33,165 bases of DNA from Loktanella sp. UBA3435 (GCA_002378665.1 DFSO01000033.1:1-33165), one strand, 5' to 3'; numbered from the stretch's first letter, positions 8,350 to 16,944 are shown. Numbers and translations: made by a program. Notes: a model not told the origin generated them from the sequence alone.

Positions 8350-9063
8350 TTACGGGCGGCGGAACGTCAGATAATGGGGCGTGCGCCCTTCGCGAAGTGC
8401 CTTTTGCTCGTAGCGGGTCGATATCCAATCAGGCCAAGCCGTGCGCCAATCATCCGGGCGCTCGGCCAACCACTCAAAGCCCGCCTTTGGGATTTCCTCC
8501 AAAGACTGGCGGACATAATCTTTGATATCCGTCGCGACACGCAATTCTGCGTTCGGCGCCATCACGTCAAACAAGGGCTGCAAATGCTCTTGCGTGACGA
8601 ACCGCCTACGGTGGTGGCGCTTTTTCGGCCAAGGATCGGGGTAGTTCAGGAACACTTTGGTCAGCGTGCCCGCAGGCAATACATCAAACATATCGCGTGC
8701 ATCACCGGGGTGCACGGCAAGGTTCGTGACTTCAGCCTTGCGGATTTTACCCAAAAGCATGGCGACGCCGTTCACAAAAGGCTCGCAGCCAATAATGCCC
8801 ACATCAGGATAGCTCTTGGCCATATGCACAAGGTGCTCACCACCACCAAAGCCGATCTCAAGCCAAATCTCGCGTTTGCCGAAATAGGCTTCAAGATCAA
8901 TGTGGTTGCGGTCGGGGTTCACATCCCAACCAACCAATCCGGGCGACAACCCGTCTAGATCGTTCTCAAGGTAATCGTTCTGGGCGGGGCGAATGGTTTT
9001 GCCACGAAAGCGTCCGTAGAAATTGCGCCAAGGGGCACCTGTTGGATGTTTTGTCTCAGTCAT
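8350..9063 (-). CDS. trmB: tRNA (guanine-N7-)-methyltransferase
   Basis: TrmB makes m7G46 in the variable loop of many tRNAs, using SAM. The 237-aa protein has the SAM-binding glycine loop 'EIGFGGGEHLVHMA' and the family signature 'NYPDPWPKKRHHRRR', which contains the catalytic Asp region. The conserved C-terminal 'TRYEQKALREG' is also present. It lies 56 bp after metK, the enzyme that makes its methyl donor, and could be co-transcribed with it; a short palindromic REP element sits in that gap. No unusual residues were noticed. Confidence 0.96.
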   Translation of the reverse strand: MTETKHPTGAPWRNFYGRFRGKTIRPAQNDYLENDLDGLSPGLVGWDVNPDRNHIDLEAYFGKREIWLEIGFGGGEHLVHMAKSYPDVGIIGCEPFVNGVAMLLGKIRKAEVTNLAVHPGDARDMFDVLPAGTLTKVFLNYPDPWPKKRHHRRRFVTQEHLQPLFDVMAPNAELRVATDIKDYVRQSLEEIPKAGFEWLAERPDDWRTAWPDWISTRYEQKALREGRTPHYLTFRRP

Positions 9064-9095
9064 GGCGGACCTCTTGTTTTGTGGCGCAATATCGT

Positions 9096-9117
9096 AGGAT
9101 GGGTTTTAACCCATCCT
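9096..9117. repeat. REP-like palindrome between metK and trmB
   Basis: Perfect 10-bp arms (9096-9105 and 9108-9117) flank a 2-bp centre; the core reads GGATGGGTT TT AACCCATCC. It is preceded by GT, giving the GTAG tetranucleotide typical of REPs mobilised by RAYT transposases. The same element flanks the RAYT gene at 17811-17833 and 18342-18363. It starts 3 bp beyond the metK stop. Confidence 0.85.
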
Positions 9118-9119
9118 CC

Positions 9120-10301
9120 TTAAACGGCGCGGCGCAGGGCCTCGGCCAGATCGGTGCGTTCCCAGCTAAATCCGCCGTCAGCCTCAGGTGCGCGACCAAA
9201 GTGACCGTAGGCTGCTGTACGTTCATAGATTGGTTTGTTCAGCCCAAGATGTTCACGGATGCCGCGCGGTGTCAGATCCATCGCTTGATCAATTGCGCGT
9301 TCAACAGCCGCTGGATCAACGTCATCCGCGCCATGCAAATCTGCGTAAATCGACAAAGGCCGCGCCACGCCAATCGCATAAGACAGCTGGATCGTGCATT
9401 TATCAGCGATGCCTGCGGCAACGACATTTTTCGCCAAATAGCGCGCAGCATAGGCCGCAGAGCGGTCAACCTTGGTTGGGTCTTTTCCGGAAAACGCACC
9501 CCCGCCGTGTGGGGCTGCACCGCCGTAAGTATCCACAATAATCTTGCGCCCCGTCAGGCCAGCATCACCATCAGGACCGCCAATCACAAATGTCCCAGTC
9601 GGGTTCACCCACCACTGCGTCTTTGGCGTGATCAGGCCGTCTGGCATAACTTCGAGAATGTAAGGCTCGACAATCGCACGGATGTCAGCACTGGTCTGGC
9701 TCTCATGGGCGTGCTGGGTCGACAGTACGATCGAGGTGACTTCAACAGGTTTGCCGTCAACATAGCGCAGAGAAATCTGGCTTTTTGCATCGGGGCGCAG
9801 GGTGGGCTCTGTGCCGTCCTTGCGCACTTCGGCCAAACGCTTCAGGATCGCGTGCGCGTATTGAATAGGCGCAGGCATAAGGGCTTCGGTCTCGTTGGTC
9901 GCAAAACCAAACATGATCCCTTGGTCGCCAGCGCCCTCTTCTTTGCCGTCCTTGGCATCGACACCCATCGCAATATGCGCGGATTGTTCGTGCAGGAAGT
10001 TCGTCACACGACACGTCTCATGGTGAAACTTGTCTTGCTCATAACCGATGTCTTTGATGCAGGCGCGAGTGATACCCTCAACGCGGCCCATATAATCCTT
10101 GAGCAATTCCTTGTCGGACAGCCCAACTTCGCCACCAATCACGACCTGATTTGTCGTCGCAAATGTTTCGCAGGCAACACGTGCCTCTGGCTCTTGCGTC
10201 AAAAACGCATCGAGAATCGCATCAGAAATTCGGTCGCAGACCTTATCTGGGTGGCCTTCGGAAACAGATTCCGAAGTGAAAACATAGTCTTTGCGTATCA
10301 T
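9120..10301 (-). CDS. metK: S-adenosylmethionine synthetase
   Basis: MetK makes SAM from methionine and ATP and acts as a cytosolic homotetramer. The 393-aa protein has all three family landmarks: 'SEGHPDKVCDRISDAILD' at the N-terminus (ATP and metal site), 'GAGDQGIMFGFA' (the hexapeptide GAGDQG, residues around 115), and 'GGGAFSGKDPTKVDRSAAY', the phosphate loop. The start ATG at 10301 follows a GGAG that is built into the riboswitch described separately, so translation is probably repressed when SAM is abundant. The C-terminal part is normal. Confidence 0.98.
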   Translation of the reverse strand: MIRKDYVFTSESVSEGHPDKVCDRISDAILDAFLTQEPEARVACETFATTNQVVIGGEVGLSDKELLKDYMGRVEGITRACIKDIGYEQDKFHHETCRVTNFLHEQSAHIAMGVDAKDGKEEGAGDQGIMFGFATNETEALMPAPIQYAHAILKRLAEVRKDGTEPTLRPDAKSQISLRYVDGKPVEVTSIVLSTQHAHESQTSADIRAIVEPYILEVMPDGLITPKTQWWVNPTGTFVIGGPDGDAGLTGRKIIVDTYGGAAPHGGGAFSGKDPTKVDRSAAYAARYLAKNVVAAGIADKCTIQLSYAIGVARPLSIYADLHGADDVDPAAVERAIDQAMDLTPRGIREHLGLNKPIYERTAAYGHFGRAPEADGGFSWERTDLAEALRRAV

Positions 10302-10302
10302 G

Positions 10303-10350
10303 TGACGTGCTCCATTTCATATAATCCGCCACGTCAGGAAGCCGTTGTGG
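10303..10350 (-). promoter_or_regulatory. SAM/SAH riboswitch in the metK leader
   Basis: Read on the minus strand, the leader contains CCACAACGGCTTCCTGACGTGG, split here as CCACAACGGC (10350-10341) and TTCCTGACGTGG (10340-10329). A linker of about 15 nt follows, then GGAGCACGTCAC just before the ATG. CCAC pairs with GTGG to close the hairpin. TGACGTG (10336-10330) is perfectly complementary to CACGTCA (10309-10303), giving the pseudoknot. This matches the SAM/SAH riboswitch class known from Rhodobacterales metK genes. The GGAG ribosome site (10313-10310) abuts the pseudoknot strand, so ligand binding should block initiation. The family match is from memory of the consensus. Confidence 0.9.
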
Positions 10351-10394
10351 CAGCGTTTGTCCCCGCTTAGGGGTTCATCATTGTCGGGTCAATT

Positions 10395-11837
10395 CTATTT
10401 CCGTCGTGCCGCAACGACACAGGCCAGCAGTGTCATAAGTAAGACAAGCAGAATGGGCCAGTCGCCGCGCTGGCTGTAAACTGTGGCGGGGAGTGCCAAA
10501 GGCAAGGGCGCGTCGATAAATGCGGCCATATTCATGCCGATCTCGGCCGTGATCCGCCCCTTGCCGTCGATCATCGCACTGATGCCCGTATTGGCGACGC
10601 GCACCATCGGCAGACCTTGCTCAATCGCCCGTAGGCGGGCTTGCGCCAAATGTTGTTTTGGCCCCGCAGATGGTCCGAACCACGCATCATTGGTGACCAA
10701 AATCATTAACCGCGGTCGCTCATCTGTGCCGATCTCTTCGGCAAAAATCCCCTCGTAGCAGATCAACGGCCGTGCATAGCCGATGCCTGTGATGTCAATC
10801 GTGCGCGGCCCCGGTCCAGGTGTGAACGCATTGCCCAGTGCTGCCGAAAAGCCGTCGATGCCGACCTTGCGCAGCAACTCGCCGCCCGGAATGAATTCAC
10901 CAAAGGGCACGATATGAGCTTTGTCGTAGACAGAAGAAATGATTGCGCCGCGCTCCAACGTCACAAGTGCGTTGTAGTAACGCGCCCCTTCGCGGCGGTT
11001 AATGCCCAGTACGATGGGTGCGCCGCGTGCAGCGTCAGAGGCCTCATCCAGCGCATCGCCTGCATATTCAAGCAGATAAGAGATCGCGGTTTCAGGCCAG
11101 ACAACAAGATCAGGGCGCTCTCCTTGTGCTGTAAAATCGACCAAGCGGTTAAAGAACTTCTGCGCATGCTCTGGGTCCCATTTCTCGACTTGTCGCGCGT
11201 TGGGTTGCACAAGGCGCACAATGGGGCCGTCAACAACCGGTGCCGCAGGTAGGGTTAAAGTAACCCAAGCGATGACTGCAAGGACTGGCGCGAGGGCTGC
11301 CCCATAGCGCCGCTGCCACAAGAGTGTCAGCGCCAAAGCAAGACCCACGGTGATCGCGGTTAATAGGTGCGGGCCGCCAAATGCCGCGAGTTGTGCCAGC
11401 GGCGTATCAATCCAGATGTGCCCCAAAAGCGCCCAAGGGAAACCTGTGAGAATATAGCTGCGCGTCACTTCCGCGCCGATCAGCATGAGGGCTGCGACAC
11501 TCAGGCTATTGGGCGCGATCCGGTAAGCCGCCCAACGCGACAAGGCCCAGAATAGCCCGCCGCCAAGCGCCATAAACAAGATACCAAATGGCGCCATCCA
11601 GCCTGTCACATCAGGCTCGACAAGGAAGGGCGAGACGATCCAGCGTAAGCTGACCGCGAAGTAGCCAAAGCCGAACAGCCACCCTGCCCGAAACGCCGAT
11701 TTCGCCGATACTACGGGCCAAGCCAACCAAACCGCGAGCGCGATCAGCGTCACAAACCACCAATCTTGCGGAGCTTGGCCGAGTGCCGCGATGACGCCCA
11801 AAATCACGGGCGTCAAAGCGCGCAATTTAGTCAACAC
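10395..11837 (-). CDS. lnt: Apolipoprotein N-acyltransferase
   Basis: Lnt adds the third acyl chain to the N-terminal cysteine of lipoproteins in the inner membrane. The N-terminal half carries six or so membrane helices, a periplasmic nitrilase-like domain follows, and a last helix sits near the C-terminus. The catalytic triad is visible: Glu in 'VVWPETAIS', Lys in 'YDKAHIVPFGEFIP' and Cys in 'LICYEGIFAEE'. I chose the GTG at 11837 (480 aa), which overlaps the corC stop by 11 bases. A TTG at 11834 is also possible. A longer frame from 11888 would add a Cys/Gly-rich stretch unlike the family. The corC-lnt order is conserved in alphaproteobacteria. Confidence 0.94.
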   Translation of the reverse strand: MLTKLRALTPVILGVIAALGQAPQDWWFVTLIALAVWLAWPVVSAKSAFRAGWLFGFGYFAVSLRWIVSPFLVEPDVTGWMAPFGILFMALGGGLFWALSRWAAYRIAPNSLSVAALMLIGAEVTRSYILTGFPWALLGHIWIDTPLAQLAAFGGPHLLTAITVGLALALTLLWQRRYGAALAPVLAVIAWVTLTLPAAPVVDGPIVRLVQPNARQVEKWDPEHAQKFFNRLVDFTAQGERPDLVVWPETAISYLLEYAGDALDEASDAARGAPIVLGINRREGARYYNALVTLERGAIISSVYDKAHIVPFGEFIPGGELLRKVGIDGFSAALGNAFTPGPGPRTIDITGIGYARPLICYEGIFAEEIGTDERPRLMILVTNDAWFGPSAGPKQHLAQARLRAIEQGLPMVRVANTGISAMIDGKGRITAEIGMNMAAFIDAPLPLALPATVYSQRGDWPILLVLLMTLLACVVAARRK

Positions 11838-12714
11838 GAGACCCGGGCATCCGCACGCGCAGGCGCTTAATCCGGCGTGGGTCAGCATCTAGCACTTCGA
11901 ATTCGGTACCATCAGGATGGAAAATAATCTCGCCACGTGCAGGGATTGCGCCCGACAGCATAAAGACCAAGCCACCAAGTGTGTCGACTTCTTCCTCGTC
12001 AATCTCACCGTGGGCGGTCAGATCAACGCCAACTTCGTTTTCGAAATCTTCAAGCGATGTCCGTGCCAAAGCGTTATAGACGCCTTCACTTTCGCGCGTA
12101 AAGCTTTTGGCCTCATCAATATCGTGCTCGTCTTCAATCGCGCCGACGACCTGTTCGATCAGATCTTCGATGGTCACCAGACCGTCGGTGCCGCCGTATT
12201 CGTCGATCACCAAGGCCATGTGAATCCGCTCTGACTGCATCTTTTGCAGCAAGACGCCAAGCGGCATCGAGGGCGGAACAAACATCAACGGGCGCAGCAT
12301 CTCGCGCAGATCGAAATCGACCGCGCCATCGTTAAACCCATATTTGAGCGCGAAATCTTTGAGGTTCGCAGAGCCGATTGGCGTATCAAGCGTGCCATCA
12401 TAAATCGGAATGCGGGTGAGCCCCATTTCACGAAACAGATCAATCAACTCTTCTTTGGTGATTGTGACTGGTGCTGCAACGATATCTGCCTTGGGAATAG
12501 AGACATCTTCGACGCGCATACGGCGCAGATTGAGCATCCCCTGCATCGGCGACGGCATCATCGGGCCTTGCCACTCGGTGCCTTCCTCGCCGGCGTTGCC
12601 AGATGGGCTAAGCGCATCAAACAAGCGGCCCATAAAGCCGCGGTTACGTTGTTCGGTGGGGTCGTCTTGCGCGCTTTGCGCTGCAATAGAGTACCCGTCG
12701 CTGTTGTCGCCCAT
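11827..12714 (-). CDS. corC: CorC/HlyC-type CBS-domain protein
   Basis: A soluble protein with tandem CBS domains ('RVEDVSIPKADIVAAP' to 'LFREMGLTRIPIYDGTLDTP', and 'LRPLMFVPPSMPLGVLLQKM' to 'VIDEYGGTDGLVTIEDLIE') followed by the CorC_HlyC (transporter-associated) domain with 'VDTLGGLVF'. It lacks the DUF21 membrane domain of larger relatives. The family is linked to magnesium/cobalt efflux and to lipoprotein/envelope functions, but the exact role is uncertain. I start at ATG 12714 (295 aa), which has AAGGA upstream; an in-frame ATG at 12735 has no ribosome site. It sits between ybeY and lnt, the usual arrangement. Confidence 0.92.
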   Translation of the reverse strand: MGDNSDGYSIAAQSAQDDPTEQRNRGFMGRLFDALSPSGNAGEEGTEWQGPMMPSPMQGMLNLRRMRVEDVSIPKADIVAAPVTITKEELIDLFREMGLTRIPIYDGTLDTPIGSANLKDFALKYGFNDGAVDFDLREMLRPLMFVPPSMPLGVLLQKMQSERIHMALVIDEYGGTDGLVTIEDLIEQVVGAIEDEHDIDEAKSFTRESEGVYNALARTSLEDFENEVGVDLTAHGEIDEEEVDTLGGLVFMLSGAIPARGEIIFHPDGTEFEVLDADPRRIKRLRVRMPGSRVD

Positions 12715-12757
12715 TTTATCCTTACCTAAATCCATAACAATTGGCCAAAACCGGCCA

Positions 12758-13246
12758 TCACTCTCCCCTATATGGGTCAGCTACCCCCATATTGCCAAGT
12801 ATCTGCTTTTCCAACCCCTCCATAAGGGTGGCGTCTTGGTCACGGTCGTGGTCGTAGCCCAAAAGATGCAAAATTCCATGAATGACCAAATGGGTTGTGT
12901 GATCTTCCAGTGCTTTCCCTGCGCTTTCAGCCTCTTGCGCACAAGTATCATAGGCAATCGCGATATCGCCCAACTCTGGATCAGTGCGGTCAGGTGGCAG
13001 CGGTTGTCCGCCGTCGAGATCCGCGCCACGCTCGTCAGATGGCCAGCTTAAAACATTCGTTGGCGTCGGTTTGCCGCGAAAATCCGCGTTCAGGTCAGCA
13101 ATGCGGGCATCGTTGCAGCCCAGCAGGCTCACTTCATAGCCCGACAGCCCAAGGTGAGCGAAGGTCGCCGCAGCCGCAGCATCCGCCAACCCCTCCAGAT
13201 CGACAGCCGCCCAACGCTTGTCTTCGATCATGCAATCAACACTCAT
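12758..13246 (-). CDS. ybeY: rRNA maturation endoribonuclease YbeY
   Basis: YbeY is a zinc-dependent single-strand RNase involved in 16S rRNA 3'-end maturation and ribosome quality control. The 162-aa sequence holds the metal-binding motif HGxLHLxGYDH as 'HGILHLLGYDHDRD', plus the upstream 'TNVLSWPSD' (normally TDVLSFP) and 'LGDIAIAYD'. It overlaps phoH by four bases (ATGA) and is followed 43 bp later by corC. This is the standard phoH-ybeY-corC-lnt cluster, in which PhoH and YbeY are thought to act together on RNA. Confidence 0.96.
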   Translation of the reverse strand: MSVDCMIEDKRWAAVDLEGLADAAAAATFAHLGLSGYEVSLLGCNDARIADLNADFRGKPTPTNVLSWPSDERGADLDGGQPLPPDRTDPELGDIAIAYDTCAQEAESAGKALEDHTTHLVIHGILHLLGYDHDRDQDATLMEGLEKQILGNMGVADPYRGE

Positions 13247-14250
13247 CGCTTTTGCTCGTCCTCTGCCTCGTAGGCCTCGATAATAGCAGCGACCAGCGGG
13301 TGGCGCACAACGTCTTTGGAGGTGAAATAGCTAAAGCTGATTTTGGGGATGTGCTTGAGCAAGCGCTCTGCGTCCCAAAGGCCTGACGACACGCCGCGCG
13401 GCAAATCGATCTGGGTGCGGTCACCAGTGATCACCATCCGCGACCCTTGACCAAGGCGGGTCAGGAACATTTTCATCTGCATCGATGTGGCATTCTGCGC
13501 CTCGTCCAACACTACAAAAGCATTCGACAATGTGCGCCCGCGCATAAAGGCCAAAGGTGCGATTTCAATCACCTTTTCTTCCATCATCTTGGCTGCTTGC
13601 TTTCCGGGAAGGAAATCGCCCAGCGCATCATAGAGCGGCTGCATATAAGGGTCGACTTTGTCCTTCATATCACCGGGCAGATAGCCAAGCTTCTCTCCCG
13701 CTTCAACAGCAGGGCGCGACAGGATGATTTTGTCGACCTTGCCGCTAATCAGCATATTCACGCCAACAGCGACCGCGAGATAGGTTTTCCCCGTCCCCGC
13801 AGGACCGATACCAAATGAAAGTTCTTTCTCAAAAAGTGCTTTCACATAAGCCTTTTGTGCTTCGGTGCGCGGCTCGACTAACTTTTTGCGGGTTTTAATT
13901 TCAATACGGTCAGCAACGCCACCCTTGAACAGTTCCTTTTGATCGACTGGACCCGCTGGGTATTCCGTCGCTTGGGACCCCATCCGCAGTTCGCGATCAA
14001 TATCGCCGGCTTCAAGCGTGCGCCCCGATTCAAGGCGTTGGTAAAGGGTCTTGAGGGTACTCAGCGCCTCTTGCTTGGCCTCTTCGTCGCCCACAACCGA
14101 AAGCTGGTTGCCACGCCGCAAAATTTGGACGCCGTAGGACTGTTCAATCGTCGCAAGGTTGCGGTCATATTCGCCACAAAGATCGATCAGCAAAAAGTTG
14201 TCTGGAAACTCCAAGGTGGATTCCGACACATCAGTGAGGTCAACGGCCAA
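13243..14250 (-). CDS. ybeZ: PhoH-like ATPase (YbeZ)
   Basis: A 335-aa cytosolic P-loop ATPase/helicase-like protein. The N-terminal part is a KH-like RNA-binding region ('VQILRRGNQLSVVGDEEA'). The PhoH domain has Walker A 'GPAGTGKTYLA', Walker B 'AFVVLDEAQNAT' and sensor 'MVITGDRTQIDLPRG'. The start is a TTG at 14250 preceded by AAGGAG with good spacing. It leads the phoH-ybeY-corC-lnt operon. Proposed roles in rRNA processing come from family knowledge. The downstream overlap with ybeY suggests coupled synthesis. Confidence 0.95.
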   Translation of the reverse strand: MAVDLTDVSESTLEFPDNFLLIDLCGEYDRNLATIEQSYGVQILRRGNQLSVVGDEEAKQEALSTLKTLYQRLESGRTLEAGDIDRELRMGSQATEYPAGPVDQKELFKGGVADRIEIKTRKKLVEPRTEAQKAYVKALFEKELSFGIGPAGTGKTYLAVAVGVNMLISGKVDKIILSRPAVEAGEKLGYLPGDMKDKVDPYMQPLYDALGDFLPGKQAAKMMEEKVIEIAPLAFMRGRTLSNAFVVLDEAQNATSMQMKMFLTRLGQGSRMVITGDRTQIDLPRGVSSGLWDAERLLKHIPKISFSYFTSKDVVRHPLVAAIIEAYEAEDEQKR

Positions 14251-14331
14251 TCAATTCTCCTTTGGCTTAAGTCTTACCCTTAAAGTGGCCCGCCAACGTG
14301 TCAGAGGCAAGGACCGCACCGCTAAAAAGCG

Positions 14332-14363
14332 CAAAAGGCCGCAGTTTTCACTACGGCCTTTTG
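14332..14363 (-). terminator. Terminator after the lipoprotein gene
   Basis: A 10-bp perfect stem (14332-14341 with 14354-14363) has a 12-nt loop. On the minus strand it is followed by GCGCTTTTTAG. It lies 23 bp after the lipoprotein stop and separates that gene pair from phoH. Confidence 0.82.
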
Positions 14364-14386
14364 TATTTTGTGCCGACCGCCACGCG

Positions 14387-14701
14387 TTAAAGCGAGTCAG
14401 GAATGTCAGACCCTTCACGGAACGGACCAACAACTGTGTTCGGTGCGCCAACGACAGAGCAAACTGGACGGCCATCTGGTGTCAGACGTGCAGAAAGGTA
14501 ACCCTCTATGCCGTCATCGATGATCCAGTGGTCACAACCTTCTTGGTCGATCCACACACCAGCAACGAGCTGGCTGAGGTGCTTGCTGTCTCGGCCGCCG
14601 TCAAATGAACGCTCAGCGCCTGTCCGCATGCCCTGATCAAGGCCACAAGCCGAAAGACCCAGACCAGCAACGAGCAGCGCAGTGATTTTGATAGATGTCA
14701 T
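14387..14701 (-). CDS. Small lipoprotein with 'WIDxxGCxHW' motif
   Basis: A 104-aa predicted lipoprotein: the signal peptide ends in the lipobox LSAC with the acylated Cys at position 19. Residues 50-81 carry 'WIDQEGCDHWIIDDGIEGY' and then a conserved Thr, Asp-Gly and Val-Cys. The same block, with the same spacing, occurs in the OmpA-type protein encoded 12 bp upstream. The two cysteines (56 and 81) could form a disulfide. I do not know a function for the motif. The short gap to the OmpA-type gene and the terminator after this gene indicate a two-gene unit, so the product may associate with that protein in the outer membrane. Confidence 0.8.
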   Translation of the reverse strand: MTSIKITALLVAGLGLSACGLDQGMRTGAERSFDGGRDSKHLSQLVAGVWIDQEGCDHWIIDDGIEGYLSARLTPDGRPVCSVVGAPNTVVGPFREGSDIPDSL

Positions 14702-14713
14702 CTTATCTGCTCC

Positions 14714-15253
14714 TTAACGAATGCAATAAATTTCAACGCGGCGGTTCTGCTGCAGTGCTGCTGCAGAGTTGCCTTGCGCACGAGGCTGGCGCTCGCCAAA
14801 GCCTTTAACGTCAACGACTTGCACACCAGAATCCCGTGCAACAGATGCGACCATATCAGCGCGGCGCTGGGACAGGCTCATGTTGTATTCGTCAGAGGCA
14901 CGCGCGTCTGTGTGCCCGTAAATCAGAAAGCCGTATGCATTCGCAGACCGGAAGAAGTTCATCAAATCTGATTTCGCAGCGTCCGAGATCCAAGCTTCGT
15001 CAGTGACGAAAAGCTGATCAGACGGAATGACACCACAGATTTCGGAGCGGTGACAAACAGCGCCGCCGTCACGTGTACGACGTGCGTCCATGTAGCCTTC
15101 AGCGCCATCATCCATAACCCAGTGCTCACACCCATCCGGATCGATCCAGATGGTTGCTGTGTATTCTTCACTCGACGTCTGCGCTTGTGCGCCAGTTGCG
15201 ACCAGCGTCAACGCCACAGCACCAGCAACAAAACCGCCGGCGACTGCGCGCAA
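14714..15253 (-). CDS. OmpA-family protein with 'WIDxxGCxHW' module
   Basis: A 179-aa exported protein. The signal peptide (residues 1-24, cleavage after AQA) is followed by a motif block at 36-67 starting 'WIDPDGCEHWVMDDGAEGY'. An OmpA C-terminal domain then covers about 75-178. The peptidoglycan-binding features are there: 'IYGHTDARAS', 'LSQRRADMV' and 'NRRVEIYC'. It probably sits in the periplasm and binds the cell wall; no beta-barrel is visible. The start is uncertain: no ATG exists in frame before a stop, so I use TTG at 15253 with AGAG upstream; ATT at 15259 would give the more usual 'MKL' beginning. The 245 bp upstream contain its promoter, not clearly resolved. Confidence 0.87.
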   Translation of the reverse strand: MRAVAGGFVAGAVALTLVATGAQAQTSSEEYTATIWIDPDGCEHWVMDDGAEGYMDARRTRDGGAVCHRSEICGVIPSDQLFVTDEAWISDAAKSDLMNFFRSANAYGFLIYGHTDARASDEYNMSLSQRRADMVASVARDSGVQVVDVKGFGERQPRAQGNSAAALQQNRRVEIYCIR

Positions 15254-15498
15254 CTTAATCTCTATATGCTGTTGCCACTTTTTCTATCCCTCGTTCTGCA
15301 TTCCGCGCAAAAATTGTCGCTACGGAACACTATCCACTATTGTACTACCTACTCTTAGCAAATTGAGGCTGTATTGGAAGCATAAATCACTACATATTGT
15401 GCCTAATTGAGAAACATTGCGCCTATTACGTAGCGATTGGTGTGTCGCCGGAAAGACCAAACAACCCAAGGCCGAGCAGTCAAAAGCGCACTCTGCGG

Positions 15499-16806
15499 TT
15501 AAAGAATTTCGCCACCCAAGGAATTGGCGCTCGCATGCGTGATTCTTACGCGCCGAATTTGCCCCAGCACATCAAGAGGTGCATCCGCGAATACAGCGTG
15601 TAAATACTCCGACTTTCCAATCATTTGCCCCGTTGTTCGCCCCTCTTTTTCAAAAAGGACATTCACGTCACGGCCAACCATTGATTGCTGAATGGTGCGT
15701 TGTTGATCGGTCAGCAAAGCCTGCAATCGCTGCAAACGGTCACTCATCACGTCTTCTGGCAATTGCGGTTTTTCGGCGGCGGGGGTTCCGGGGCGCGTCG
15801 AGTATTTAAACGAATAGGCCTGCCCGTATTGAACCGCACGGATCAAATCCATTGTGGCCTCAAAATCTTCTTCGGTTTCACCCGGGAAACCAACGATAAA
15901 GTCGCCAGAGAGCAAAATATCGGGCCGTGCTGCACGGATGCGTTCGATAAGCTTGATGTAGCCCTCCGCCGTATGTTTACGGTTCATCGCCTTTAGAATG
16001 CGGTCAGAGCCAGATTGCACAGGCAAGTGCAGATACGGCATCAGCTTTGGACAGGTTGCATGCGCCTCGATCAGCGCATCATCCATATCGTTGGGGTGGC
16101 TGGTGGTAAAACGGACGCGTTCCAGCCCATCAACTTCGTTGAGCGCCCAAATCAAACCCGCAAGTCCGTTTTTGTGGCCATGATAAGCGTTGACGTTTTG
16201 CCCAAGCAAAGTGATTTCGCGCACGCCTGCCTCGACCAATTCCTGCGCTTCACGGATCACGCGGTCAGCGGGGCGGCTAACCTCGGACCCGCGCGTATAG
16301 GGCACCACACAGAATGCGCAAAACTTGTCACAGCCTTCCTGGACGGTCAGAAACGCAGTCGGCCCGCGTTTTGCCTTGCTGCGCGATTTTAGCGCCAGAA
16401 ATTTATCGTCATCTGGAAAATCTGTATCCAGCGCCTTGCCGCCCGCTTGCACCGCCGTGTCCATCGCGGGCAAACGGTGGTAGGATTGCGGCCCAACAAC
16501 CAGATCAACCATTGGCGCACGGCGCATGATCTCGCTGCCCTCGGCCTGAGCCACGCAACCCGCGACGCCGATTTTCACATTCGGGTTTGCATCTTTAAAT
16601 GGCTTGAGGCGGCCCAGATCGGAATAGACCTTCTCGGCGGCTTTCTCGCGGATGTGGCAGGTATTGAGCAGGATCATGTCGGCGTCATCGGGCGTATCGG
16701 TGTGCACATAACCGTTTCCGCCCAGCGCTTCGGCCATGCGTTCGCTATCGTAGACGTTCATCTGGCAGCCGTAGGTCTTGATAAACAGCTTCTTTGGATC
16801 GGACAT
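15499..16806 (-). CDS. miaB: tRNA-2-methylthio-N6-dimethylallyladenosine synthase
   Basis: MiaB is a radical-SAM methylthiotransferase that completes ms2i6A37 in tRNAs reading UNN codons. The order is an N-terminal UPF0004 domain ('TYGCQMNVYDSERM', with two further conserved Cys in 'LNTCHIREKA' and 'GVAGCVAQ'), the radical-SAM cluster motif 'GCDKFCAFCVVPYTRG', and a C-terminal TRAM domain. From ATG 16806 the protein has 435 aa, typical for alphaproteobacteria; ten extra codons upstream are not family-like. The SD is weak (GGTG). It is divergent from the glycosyltransferase-like gene at 16945. Confidence 0.96.
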   Translation of the reverse strand: MSDPKKLFIKTYGCQMNVYDSERMAEALGGNGYVHTDTPDDADMILLNTCHIREKAAEKVYSDLGRLKPFKDANPNVKIGVAGCVAQAEGSEIMRRAPMVDLVVGPQSYHRLPAMDTAVQAGGKALDTDFPDDDKFLALKSRSKAKRGPTAFLTVQEGCDKFCAFCVVPYTRGSEVSRPADRVIREAQELVEAGVREITLLGQNVNAYHGHKNGLAGLIWALNEVDGLERVRFTTSHPNDMDDALIEAHATCPKLMPYLHLPVQSGSDRILKAMNRKHTAEGYIKLIERIRAARPDILLSGDFIVGFPGETEEDFEATMDLIRAVQYGQAYSFKYSTRPGTPAAEKPQLPEDVMSDRLQRLQALLTDQQRTIQQSMVGRDVNVLFEKEGRTTGQMIGKSEYLHAVFADAPLDVLGQIRRVRITHASANSLGGEIL

Positions 16807-16944
16807 GTAACACCATTCGCGGGCAATTTCGGACAAGTTGGGAGTTTAGCGCTGATGGCCCCCGCTTGCAATGGAGGTGGCATTCACGCAATTTGCACAA
16901 TATTGAGAGATAAGACCCAGATGTGAAAGAGTGAATACCGCCCC

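Noticed and set aside
9042..10370. 442-codon open frame on the plus strand opposite metK
   Set aside because: Antisense shadow of metK with no ribosome site or family resemblance; it also covers the riboswitch.
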